Source: Thioalkalivibrio sp. (GTDB lineage: Bacteria; Pseudomonadota; Gammaproteobacteria; Ectothiorhodospirales; Ectothiorhodospiraceae). Taken from it: a DNA stretch of 13,212 nucleotides. The notes under the pieces were generated by a model that had not been told where the DNA came from, did not search any database, and saw only the letters and a list, made by a program, of their open reading frames with translations. The DNA is taken from the NCBI GenBank assembly GCA_007120155.1, contig SKOF01000429.1, positions 1 through 13,212 of the forward strand. The letters are read 5' to 3'. Position numbers and translations under genes: made by a program. Positions 6,197-13,138 of this stretch are shown piece by piece. Position 1 is the stretch's first letter. The number at the start of each line of letters is the position of its first letter.

Positions 6197-7027
6197 TCAG
6201 GCGAGCAGCGCCAGCCCCTCCTCCCGCGTGCGAGGCAACGGCGCGTCGGGGGCCAGCCTTCCCGACGCGCGGGCCTTCAGACCCAGTTCCAGCAGAAACG
6301 GCGGTTTCAGCGAAGCGCCGGCCAGCGATTCGCAATCCCCCAGCACCGTCTCGGTGGGACCGTGGACCGTCACCCGGCCGGCGGCGAACAACGCCGCATC
6401 GTCGGCCCAGCGCCACGCCAGGTCCACGTCGTGGGTCGTAATCACCAGGGTGGTGCCTGCTGCCTTCAGCCGCTCCAGCGCCGCGAGCAGATGCACCGCC
6501 CCCCGGTGATCCAGCCCGGCGGTGGGTTCATCCAGCAGCAGGATCTCGGGCCGCATGGCCACCGCTCCGGCAATGGCAGCGCGCTTTTTCTGGCCGAAGG
6601 AAAGCATGTGGGTCGGGCGCTCGGCCAGATCCGCAATCCTGAGGGCGTCCAGTGCCTCCTCCACCCGGGCGCGTGCCTCGGTTTCAGTCAACCCCAGGTT
6701 GAGCGGGCCGAACGAGACATCCTCGAACACGGTGGCGGCGAACAACTGGTCATCCGGTTCCTGCAGCACCAGCCCGACCCGCCGGCGCCACGGCGACAGT
6801 TCCCTGCGTGAATACCCGCACGGGACACCCTCCAGCGACACCGTGCCGCTTCGGGGCTTCAGGGTGCCATTGAGATGCAGGAGCAATGTGGTCTTGCCGG
6901 CACCGTTGGGTCCCAGAATGGCCAGTGTACGGCCGCGCCGGACAGCCAGGTCCAGCCCGTCAAGCGCCGCCTCGCCCCCGGGATAGGCGTAGCCCAGACC
7001 AGTGGCGCTGAGGATCACATCGTCCAC
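6197..7027 (-). CDS. cbiO: cobalt/nickel ECF transporter ATPase
   Basis: This 276-residue cytoplasmic ATPase is the energising subunit of the cobalt/nickel importer. It has a Walker A GPNGAGKTT, a Q-loop in LVLQEPDDQLFAATVFEDVSFGP (split here as LVLQEPDDQ then LFAATVFEDVSFGP), the signature LSFGQ, Walker B ILLLDEPTAGLD and the switch motif TTHD. The FGPLNLGL stretch and LSFGQKKRAAIAG are typical of ECF ATPases. The frame is open upstream into cbiQ; I chose the GTG at 7027 (encoding MDDVILSATGL) because GGGAG lies 6 nt before it. A GTG at 7018 that overlaps the cbiQ stop is an alternative. It is the last gene of cbiMNQO. Confidence 0.95.
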   Translation of the reverse strand: MDDVILSATGLGYAYPGGEAALDGLDLAVRRGRTLAILGPNGAGKTTLLLHLNGTLKPRSGTVSLEGVPCGYSRRELSPWRRRVGLVLQEPDDQLFAATVFEDVSFGPLNLGLTETEARARVEEALDALRIADLAERPTHMLSFGQKKRAAIAGAVAMRPEILLLDEPTAGLDHRGAVHLLAALERLKAAGTTLVITTHDVDLAWRWADDAALFAAGRVTVHGPTETVLGDCESLAGASLKPPFLLELGLKARASGRLAPDAPLPRTREEGLALLA

Positions 7028-7812
7028 AGGGAACTCCCGGCAATCGCCGTCAGCAGCGCGACGATGGCCGCCAGGCGCACCGGCGAGACGGGCCGGCGCG
7101 CGGCCAGCGTGGGAAGCGTACCGTCGAAGCCGCGGGCCGCCAGGCCCACCTCCATGCGCCGCGCCCGGTCCAGCGCCCTTGGCAGCAGCGCCGCAGCCAT
7201 CAGCCCGGTCGACCGGACCGAACGGCGCCATCCGTCATGACCCAGCCGCGCCGCCTGACTGGCGGTGACGGTGCGGGCCGTGCGTTCCAGCAGGAAGATA
7301 AAGCGATACGTGGACAATGCCACCTCGGCCAGTTCGGACGGCAGCCCGAGCCGCCGGGCGCCCCGCATCAGTTCGGCCGCGGGCGTGGTGGTCGTCAGCA
7401 GCAGCAGGCACGCGACGGCGGCGGATCCACGCACCAGCACGCGGATGGCCTCCTCCCCGCCGGTAAACGCAAACCCGCCGGACACCGAGATCGCCACGGC
7501 AGCCGAGCCGAGCAGGATGAATCCGAACGGAGCGGCCGCCGTGCGCAGCCACCTCCCGGGCGACGTGCCGGCAGCCAGAGTGGCGATCAGCGCAGTGGCC
7601 AACACCAGCACACCGCCCGGCCAGGGCGGCACCACCAGGGCCAGGACCAGCAGACCCAGGGCAAGCAGCGCCTTCTCGGCCAGGGGCGGCGCATGCCAAA
7701 GCCCGGCCATGCCGGTGAACCGATTGGCGGCAGACGGGCGTCCCCCGTTTACACGTCCGTCGAGTGTCCCGACGGGCGCCTCGGTCGAGGGCCAGGTCCT
7801 TTCAGCGCTCAT
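7015..7812 (-). CDS. cbiQ: cobalt/nickel ECF transporter transmembrane subunit (T component)
   Basis: This 265-residue inner-membrane protein has several hydrophobic helices and the coupling motif with Ala-Arg-Gly (VGLAARGFDG), which transmits ATPase movement to the substrate-binding CbiM. It overlaps the end of cbiN by 11 nt, and its own end overlaps cbiO. GGAGG lies 8 nt before the ATG at 7812, supporting this start, although the first 30 or so residues (Ser/Thr/Pro-rich) extend beyond the usual CbiQ N terminus; an internal methionine (MAGLWHAPPL) is where family similarity begins. Confidence 0.95.
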   Translation of the reverse strand: MSAERTWPSTEAPVGTLDGRVNGGRPSAANRFTGMAGLWHAPPLAEKALLALGLLVLALVVPPWPGGVLVLATALIATLAAGTSPGRWLRTAAAPFGFILLGSAAVAISVSGGFAFTGGEEAIRVLVRGSAAVACLLLLTTTTPAAELMRGARRLGLPSELAEVALSTYRFIFLLERTARTVTASQAARLGHDGWRRSVRSTGLMAAALLPRALDRARRMEVGLAARGFDGTLPTLAARRPVSPVRLAAIVALLTAIAGSSLWTM

Positions 7813-8086
7813 CGGGCTTCCTCCCGCGGCGTGCCGTCACGCGGCCCAGCACAAAACCCAGCAGGCCGGCACCGCCGGCGGCCTGCAGCGCGAAGAACAT
7901 GCTTTCCACCTCGTCGCTGGGCGGGCTCCACAACGGCTCGAACCAGGGCTCGTAGCCGGTCTCCTCGATGGCCGCCTGGGCCATGTCATCCGCTCCCTCG
8001 TAGTCGCCCGGCAACGACAGCAGCAGGGGCGCCGCGACGATCAGGGCGGCCGCCAGCAGCAGGATGATGTTCATGCGTGTGCTCAT
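7802..8086 (-). CDS. cbiN: cobalt/nickel ECF transporter accessory subunit
   Basis: This 94-residue protein has two transmembrane helices (near residues 6-24 and 67-84) flanking a periplasmic loop. The loop holds the family pattern: ADDMAQAAI, then YEPWFEPLW, then PPSDEVESMFFALQAAGGAG. CbiN helps CbiM capture the metal ion and is needed for uptake in Cbi-type systems. The ATG overlaps the cbiM stop by 4 nt (ATGA), and GGAGG lies 7 nt upstream. CbiN together with CbiM, rather than NikL or NikN, favours cobalt, but family members can also carry nickel. Confidence 0.94.
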   Translation of the reverse strand: MSTRMNIILLLAAALIVAAPLLLSLPGDYEGADDMAQAAIEETGYEPWFEPLWSPPSDEVESMFFALQAAGGAGLLGFVLGRVTARRGRKPDER

Positions 8087-8739
8087 GCCTTGGCCTCCAC
8101 GCGAAAGTTAAGCAGACCCCGGGCGGCCAGTGCGCCGATCACCACCACGGTCAGCAGGGCCTCGGCCACCGCCAGCGGCACCTGGGTCACCGCGAAGATG
8201 CCGGCGAACTTGGCGAACGCGGCCGTGACACCGCCTTCTGCCTCGGGAAACGCCAGGGCAAGCTGCGCCGACGTCACCAGGTAGGTCCCCATATTGGCGG
8301 CGAAGGCCCCGGCGAAAACTGCGGGGGCCAACCCCAGGCCAAGACGGCGCCCCAGCATAAAGGTGCCCCAGGCCAGCCACGGACCGACAATGGCCATGGA
8401 GAATACATTGGCACCGAGCGTGGTGATGCCACCGTGGGCCAGCAGCAGGGCCTGGAATACCAGCACGATGGTGCCGATCACCGTCATGGCCTGGGGTCCG
8501 AAGGCCATAGCACCCAGGCCCACCCCGGTGGGATGCGACGAGGAGCCGGCCACGCTGGGAAGCTTGAGCGCCGACAGCACGAAGGCGAAGGCACCCACGG
8601 CACCCAGGGTCAGGCGGGCCTGCGGATTGTCGGTCAGCTGGCGCTTGAGCCGCCGCGCGCCGGCCACCACGAACGGTGCCGAGACCAGGCTCCACGCAAC
8701 GGCATGCTCCACCGGCAGAAAACCTTCCATAATGTGCAT
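8083..8739 (-). CDS. cbiM: cobalt/nickel ECF transporter substrate-binding membrane subunit
   Basis: This 218-residue polytopic inner-membrane protein is the metal-binding S component. It starts with the diagnostic MHIMEGFLP; in this family the N-terminal Met-His region itself binds the metal. SSSHPTGVGLG (residues 66-76, H69) is the second conserved binding motif. Several alanine/glycine-rich helices follow. A perfect GGAGG ends 6 nt before the ATG at 8739, leaving no doubt about the start. It is the first gene of the cbiMNQO operon, whose genes all overlap. No cobalamin riboswitch is apparent in the leader. Confidence 0.96.
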   Translation of the reverse strand: MHIMEGFLPVEHAVAWSLVSAPFVVAGARRLKRQLTDNPQARLTLGAVGAFAFVLSALKLPSVAGSSSHPTGVGLGAMAFGPQAMTVIGTIVLVFQALLLAHGGITTLGANVFSMAIVGPWLAWGTFMLGRRLGLGLAPAVFAGAFAANMGTYLVTSAQLALAFPEAEGGVTAAFAKFAGIFAVTQVPLAVAEALLTVVVIGALAARGLLNFRVEAKA

Positions 8740-8759
8740 GCAAAGCCTCCTTCAGGATC

Positions 8760-8784
8760 CGCTTGCGGCTGCAACCGGCAAGCG
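8760..8784 (-). other. leader hairpin upstream of cbiM
   Basis: CGCTTGC and GCAAGCG form a 7-bp stem; GG/CC adds two pairs after a one-base bulge, with a 6-nt loop. The stem lies about 10 nt upstream of the cbiM Shine-Dalgarno. It might influence initiation or mRNA stability; no known riboswitch class is recognised. Confidence 0.35.
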
Positions 8785-8897
8785 CTCCGGGACAGCATCC
8801 GGTCGGTACATCGGCACAGGCAGTGTCTCGTCACGCCCGGGACCCGTGCGCAGGCAGGAGACTACTGAACGCATACCGGACCCTCTTGGAATGAGAC

Positions 8898-8948
8898 GTT
8901 ATACCGTATAGTGGATGTTATATAGTACTGAGCGTAAGAGCGATGGAA
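8898..8948 (-). promoter_or_regulatory. candidate cbiM promoter with repeated GTTATA motifs
   Basis: On the minus strand TTCCAT (8943-8948) and TATATA (8919-8924) are 18 nt apart, a plausible though weak promoter giving a leader of about 170 nt. Overlapping and just downstream are two AT-rich motifs in the same orientation on the plus strand, GTTATACCGTATAGT (8898-8912) and GTTATATAGTAC (8917-8928), with starts 19 bp apart. The first contains TATAC-C-GTATA, a small palindrome. This placement is typical of a repressor site. NikR would be a natural candidate, but the sequence does not match the E. coli NikR box. Confidence 0.35.
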
Positions 8949-8969
8949 GTCCCGGTCCAAAACTTTTTT

Positions 8970-8985
8970 CCTATGGGCCCATAGG
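8970..8985. repeat. 16-bp perfect palindrome with an extra half-site
   Basis: CCTATGGGCCCATAGG reads the same on both strands, and a third CCTATG follows at 8992-8997. It lies between the end of glcF (9008) and the candidate cbiM promoter, at about -55 from the inferred transcription start. On the minus strand it is followed by A residues, not T, so it is not an intrinsic terminator for glcF. An activator or repressor site is more likely. Confidence 0.7.
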
Positions 8986-9007
8986 CATAAACCTATGAAG
9001 GTAAGGG

Positions 9008-10324
9008 TTATTCCGAGGCTTTTCCTGCGGTACTGCCCGACGCGTGCAGCGTTTCGTCCAGCAACTGGATCCAGTGCACGACCGGCAGCGGTGACGCGGC
9101 CGCCAGGTGCGTCATGCACCCGACGTTCGCCGTGGCGATGAGTTCCGGACCGGTCTCCAGCAGGGTTTGCAGCTTGAGCGTACGCAGGGAGTGCGCGAGT
9201 GCCGGTTGCAGGATCGAATAACTGCCCGCGGAACCGCAACACATGAAACGATAGGCGGCGGGGATCAGTTTGAATCCGGCGCGCCGCAGCAGTCCCTCGA
9301 CCACACCCTTCTGTTGGTGGCCGTGCTGCAGGCTACAGGGAGACTGGAACGCGATGCGTCGTTTGACTTGAACCGCGGTCGCATCATGCGGCGGGTCTTC
9401 GCGCCATTCGTCGGCAACCACCTCCGCGATATCCCTGGTCATTTCGGAGATGCGCTTCGCCATGTCCCCGTAGTGCGGATCGTCCTGCATAAGCTGCCCG
9501 TAGTCACGCAGATGGGCGCCGCAGCCGCTGGTGGTCGTGACGATGGCCTCGGCGCCCGCCTCGATCTGCGGCCAGAGGGCGTCGATACTGCGGCGCATGA
9601 AGGCGCGCGCCTCGTCCGTGGCGGCCAGGTGCTGGCTCAATGCGCCGCAGCAACCACTATCGGCAGGAACGAGCCGTATTCCGAAACGGTCCAGAACGCG
9701 CGCCGCTGCCGCATTGATATCCGGCGCCAGCGCCGGCTGCACGCATCCTTGCCAGACCAGCATGCTGCGGTCATGTGCGCGCTCAGGCCAGGGACCGGCC
9801 CGTCGCCGCTCCGGGATTCTCACGCGCAGATTTTGCGGCAGGAGCCGGCGCAGGGCCTGTCCCGTGCGCAGCAATGCGGTGAACCGGTATCTGTAGGCAA
9901 CGATGGCACGCACGGCACGGCGCGCGAAGCGCTCTTTCAGCGGGCGCGGCGTTTCCTTCTCGACCAGCTCCCGCGCGATATCCAGCAGGCGGCCGTAGCG
10001 AACCCCTTCCGGACAACTGGATTCACAGGACCGGCACGTCAGGCAGCGATCAAGATGCAATTGCAGGTTGGCCTTCAGCGTACGCCCTTCCAGCGTTTTC
10101 AGGGTATAGGCCGGGGGCAGCGAGGAGGCGTCCGGGGTCCTTCCCTCGAACAGCAGGCTGATCAGGTAGATGCGTCCTCGCGGTCCATCCCATTCGTCGT
10201 CCAGCAGGCGGAAGGTCGGACACGTGAAGGTGCACTGACCGCATTGCACGCACGGCAACAGCAGCGATTCGGCCTCGCGCCCCAACGCGGTACCACGGAA
10301 CCTTTCAGCAAGTTCGATCTTCAT
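9008..10324 (-). CDS. glcF: glycolate oxidase iron-sulfur subunit
   Basis: This 438-residue protein carries two [4Fe-4S] clusters, bound by C25-xx-C28-xx-C31-xxx-C35-P and C94-xx-C97-xx-C100-xxx-C104-P, followed by two CCG-type domains (SGCCGAL and MCCGSAG). The DEWDGPRGRIYLI and LDRCLTCRSCE segments are typical of GlcF. In glycolate oxidase it passes electrons from the flavin subunits GlcD/GlcE, oxidising glycolate to glyoxylate at the inner membrane. Here neither glcD nor glcE is adjacent; the preceding gene is a copper chaperone ending 29 nt upstream. GGAGGG ends 5 nt before the ATG at 10324. A related heterodisulfide- or lactate-type role is possible but less likely. Confidence 0.92.
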   Translation of the reverse strand: MKIELAERFRGTALGREAESLLLPCVQCGQCTFTCPTFRLLDDEWDGPRGRIYLISLLFEGRTPDASSLPPAYTLKTLEGRTLKANLQLHLDRCLTCRSCESSCPEGVRYGRLLDIARELVEKETPRPLKERFARRAVRAIVAYRYRFTALLRTGQALRRLLPQNLRVRIPERRRAGPWPERAHDRSMLVWQGCVQPALAPDINAAAARVLDRFGIRLVPADSGCCGALSQHLAATDEARAFMRRSIDALWPQIEAGAEAIVTTTSGCGAHLRDYGQLMQDDPHYGDMAKRISEMTRDIAEVVADEWREDPPHDATAVQVKRRIAFQSPCSLQHGHQQKGVVEGLLRRAGFKLIPAAYRFMCCGSAGSYSILQPALAHSLRTLKLQTLLETGPELIATANVGCMTHLAAASPLPVVHWIQLLDETLHASGSTAGKASE

Positions 10325-10353
10325 GCCGGCCCTCCAGTCGAAGCAACGGCGGT

Positions 10354-10854
10354 TCAGTGCCGGTGATGGTCGTGTCCGTGGCCCCCGTGCCCTGATGCGT
10401 CCGGCGCTTCGCGGTGCACGTCGACCTCGACTTCGAGCCGGTGGCCGTCGTCGAACTCCAGGCTCAGCGGCACGGTCATGCCCGGCTGCAGGTCACGGGT
10501 CAGATCCATCAGCATGATGTGCAGACCGCCCGGGGCCAGCCGGACCGTCTCTCCGGGGGGCAGTTCGATGAAGTCAACATGCCGCATCTGCATCATGCCG
10601 CTTTCACGGTCATGGATATGGGTATGGAGTTCCGCGCGCCCGGCCACGATCGAGGAGGCCCCGACCACCCGGCGGACTTCATCGCCGGTGTTGCGGATCG
10701 CAAGGTAGGCGGCGGTGACGGTCCGGTTGGGGGGCGTGGCCCGCACCCACGCATCCCCCGTGATCTCAACCTGATGGGTGCCATGTTGCCCCAGGGCGGG
10801 TGTTCCGAGGGCAGCCATGCAGACCGCGAGCACAAATAACGCAAACTGTTTCAT
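10354..10854 (-). CDS. periplasmic copper chaperone PCu(A)C
   Basis: This 166-residue secreted protein has a signal peptide ending near residue 22 (PALG). Its Cu(I) site fits the family pattern exactly: H79-x10-M90-x21-H112-x-M114, within GGLHIMLM. In this family (DUF461) the protein delivers copper to cytochrome oxidase, often with Sco1. A His-rich tail (SGHGGHGHDHHRH) may bind a further copper or other metal ion. AGGA lies 9 nt before the ATG at 10854. It follows the DUF2946-like gene by 129 nt and precedes glcF by 29 nt in the same direction, so it may share a transcript with glcF. No Sco or oxidase genes are visible in the window. Confidence 0.93.
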   Translation of the reverse strand: MKQFALFVLAVCMAALGTPALGQHGTHQVEITGDAWVRATPPNRTVTAAYLAIRNTGDEVRRVVGASSIVAGRAELHTHIHDRESGMMQMRHVDFIELPPGETVRLAPGGLHIMLMDLTRDLQPGMTVPLSLEFDDGHRLEVEVDVHREAPDASGHGGHGHDHHRH

Positions 10855-10983
10855 GAGGTCATGTCCTGTTCCTGATAGGTGTCATCCGCCGGCCATGCGC
10901 TTCCCTCACGGGAAGGCGGACCGGCAGGTACCGCCGCCGTGCGATGGCACAGCCGGCGCAAGGGTGTCGCGTGATGCGGGAAC

Positions 10984-11385
10984 TCAACCCCGGGGTGGAG
11001 CGCGCAAGGGGGGAAGTGTGAACGGACGCGAAGGATGGACGATTCCGAGACGCGACGGCGGGTGCCGAAGCATCTCCGCCGCCGGTTCCCCCGTGAGGCT
11101 CACGGAGGACAGGGACCCTGCCTGCATCACCTTGCAGGTCAGGCATTCGCAACTCATGACGCGGTGATCGGCCGGACCGTGGGGTTCCGGGCCGGGGCCG
11201 GCGTCATTCAGGCCACCGGCAAGGCACAGTTCGCCGTGCAGATCCGGCGCAATGAGCCCGCGTTGCGGGTCGCCAGAATATGCGTGCAGGACCGGCAGCC
11301 ACAGGTACCCCAGGATGGCCAGCGCTGCCAGCCAAAGTCCTCGACGGCAGGGCGATTTCACGCCATCACGCATCCATCGATACAT
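10984..11385 (-). CDS. DUF2946-like membrane-anchored protein, possibly copper-related
   Basis: This 133-residue protein has an N-terminal hydrophobic segment (about 16-36, LAALAILGYLWLPVLHAY), a His/Gly/Pro-rich middle and a cysteine group C79-x-C81-xx-C84 followed by M87, with C54 earlier. The hydrophobic start with LPVLHA and a downstream Cys cluster fit DUF2946 proteins, which often accompany copper genes. The PCu(A)C gene next to it supports that. The tail is rich in Pro, Arg and Ser. The start at 11385 lacks a good Shine-Dalgarno; MRDGVKSP at 11373 is an alternative. A metal-binding role is inferred. Confidence 0.65.
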   Translation of the reverse strand: MYRWMRDGVKSPCRRGLWLAALAILGYLWLPVLHAYSGDPQRGLIAPDLHGELCLAGGLNDAGPGPEPHGPADHRVMSCECLTCKVMQAGSLSSVSLTGEPAAEMLRHPPSRLGIVHPSRPFTLPPLRAPPRG

Positions 11386-11540
11386 TGCTTATGCCATTCC
11401 CGTCGGTTTGCCCTGCGATACGGATCCTATTTAATCCCATGCGCGCCGGCTTGGCCAGTGCCGGCCGAAGGCAGTCGGGCCCGTAATCCGACCGCCAATC
11501 GCTCATTGCGACCGGACACGTTCACGACGACCGGGACAGG

Positions 11541-12923
11541 CTATGCGAACCGGCCCCGGATGACCTCGAACATGGCACGCATCCCCATGGCCTCGCCCCC
11601 CTTGGGCCGACCCGGACGATCGCGGGTGTTCCAGGCCATCACGTCAAAGTGGATCCAGGGCACGTCCGGCTCGACAAATTCCTTGAGGAACAGCGCGGCG
11701 GTGATGGCGCCGCCATAGGGGCCGCTGCCGCAATTGGCGATGTCGGCGATCCGGCTGTCCAGACCGCTTCGATAAGGTCCGTGCAGCGGCAGGCGCCACA
11801 CCGGATCACCCAGCGTACGGGCGGCATCCTCCAGATCCCGGTAGAGCGTATCATCATCGGTGAAGCAGGCGGCGATCTCGGTGCCCACCGCCACCCGCGC
11901 GGCGCCGGTCAGGGTGGCGAAGTCCACCAGCAGATCCGGCTTGTCCCTGCCCTCGCAGGCCTCGGTCAACAGGTCACAGAGTACCAGGCGCCCTTCCGCA
12001 TCGGTGTTCTCGATCTCGATGCTCAGGCCCTTGCGCGAAGCAAGCACATCACCGGGCCGGAAGGCATCGCCGGAGATGGCGTTCTCCACCGCGCCGATCA
12101 GGACGCGCAGGCGAACGGGCAGTTTCGCGGCCATGATCAGCTGCGCAACCCCCAGTACGTGCGCCGCGCCGCCCATGTCCTTCTTCATGTGACGCATGCC
12201 GCCGGAGGACTTGATATCCAGGCCGCCACTGTCGAAACACACGCCCTTGCCCACCAGCGTCACGCGCGGGTGCGCCTTCCTTCCCCAGGTCAGCTCCACC
12301 TTGCGGGGCGCGTGGTGGCTTGCCCGGCCCACCGCGTGGATGCAGGGGTAGTTTTCGTCGAGTAGGGCGTCACCTTCGACCGTGCTGAACTTCGCACCAT
12401 GGGCATCGGCCAGCATACGGGCCGCTTCCGCCAGGTGTTCGGGCATCATGTCCTGGGAGGGCGTATTGATCAGATCGCGCACCAGAGCAGTGGCATCCAC
12501 CATGCGCCCCACCTCGTCCGCATCCACATCCTCGGGGAGATACAAGGCCGGCGGGGATTCGTCCGAGGCCTTGTATCGCTCGAACCGGTAAGCACCCAGC
12601 CCCCACCCGATGGAGGCCTGTGTCCGCCAGTCCGCGTCCCTGTCGCTGTCGAGGCGGTAGATACCGGGCGAGAGCCTGCATGCCGCCCCCGCCAGAGCCC
12701 ACACGGGTGCGTCCCTGTCCATCCCCGCCAGCACACACTGTACGCGGCCGTGTTCGTCAGGCAGGAGGCACAGGCTGTCGGGCTTGCCCTTGAAGCCGGT
12801 GGCCTCCACCCAGGCCCGCAGCCGGGCCGGCTGCCCCTCGAGCCAGCCGGGCAGGCTCTCGGGTGTCACGGGGACAAGGTCAATCGGGTTGTGACCCGGT
12901 TCAAGAACGAAACTTTCGCGCAT
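11541..12923 (-). CDS. M17 family leucyl aminopeptidase
   Basis: This 460-residue cytosolic metallopeptidase releases N-terminal amino acids from peptides. The catalytic half has GKGVCFDSGGLDIK, KKDMGGAAHVLG and the family signature NTDAEGR, which supply the lysine, aspartates and glutamate that bind two metal ions (usually Zn or Mn), plus a conserved C-terminal GAITAALFLKEFV. The N-terminal half is less conserved, as is normal. The open frame extends 8 codons upstream to a TTG inside the 7-bp tandem repeat, so I use the ATG at 12923 (MRESFVLEPGHN). No good Shine-Dalgarno is visible, because the repeat occupies most of the upstream sequence. PepA and PepB forms cannot be distinguished here. 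Confidence 0.93.
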   Translation of the reverse strand: MRESFVLEPGHNPIDLVPVTPESLPGWLEGQPARLRAWVEATGFKGKPDSLCLLPDEHGRVQCVLAGMDRDAPVWALAGAACRLSPGIYRLDSDRDADWRTQASIGWGLGAYRFERYKASDESPPALYLPEDVDADEVGRMVDATALVRDLINTPSQDMMPEHLAEAARMLADAHGAKFSTVEGDALLDENYPCIHAVGRASHHAPRKVELTWGRKAHPRVTLVGKGVCFDSGGLDIKSSGGMRHMKKDMGGAAHVLGVAQLIMAAKLPVRLRVLIGAVENAISGDAFRPGDVLASRKGLSIEIENTDAEGRLVLCDLLTEACEGRDKPDLLVDFATLTGAARVAVGTEIAACFTDDDTLYRDLEDAARTLGDPVWRLPLHGPYRSGLDSRIADIANCGSGPYGGAITAALFLKEFVEPDVPWIHFDVMAWNTRDRPGRPKGGEAMGMRAMFEVIRGRFA

Positions 12924-12933
12924 GGGGGATACC

Positions 12934-13024
12934 GATTCAAGATTCAAGATTCAAAGTTCAAAGTTCAAAGTTCAAGGTTCAAGGTTCAAGGTTCGAGGTT
13001 CGAGGTTCGAGGTTCGAGGTTCAA
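12934..13024. repeat. heptanucleotide tandem repeat, 13 copies
   Basis: The array holds 13 consecutive 7-bp units with no interruption: three GATTCAA, three AGTTCAA, two GGTTCAA, four GGTTCGA and a final GGTTCAA. All share NNTTCRA, and variants occur in blocks, as expected from stepwise slippage and duplication. It begins 11 bp upstream of the aminopeptidase ATG and occupies much of the gap to the divergent ABC ATPase gene. It could affect aminopeptidase translation or promoter spacing. The remaining 114 bp (13025-13138) has one AT-rich TATCAT box (13094-13099) but no clear promoter. Confidence 0.95.
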
Positions 13025-13138
13025 GAGGATAAGGCCATGCCTTCGGGTTCCTTGGTCCAGCGCCCGGGTCACCCGCATGGGACGGCATCATGGTATCATC
13101 TGCAGCCGACGCATTCTCTTAAAAGCCCCTTAAAAACA

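Noticed and set aside
8853..8862. GGCAGGAGAC on the plus strand, similar to part of the cobalamin riboswitch core, near a cobalt transporter operon
   Set aside because: It is on the strand opposite to cbiM, no plus-strand gene follows it, and the other conserved riboswitch segments are not recognisable.
8862..9242. Minus-strand open frame running from glcF into the cbiM upstream region
   Set aside because: Most of it is an alternate frame of glcF and the rest crosses the palindrome and promoter region; no domain is seen.
9107..10366. 419-residue plus-strand open frame opposite glcF
   Set aside because: The minus strand encodes a clear GlcF with all cluster cysteines; the plus frame resembles no family.
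10900..10915. Small hairpin CTTCCC-TCAC-GGGAAG upstream of the copper chaperone gene as a terminator
   Set aside because: The stem is only 6 bp and no T run follows on the minus strand.
12934..13024. CRISPR array
   Set aside because: The units are 7 bp with no spacers between them, so this is a simple tandem repeat.
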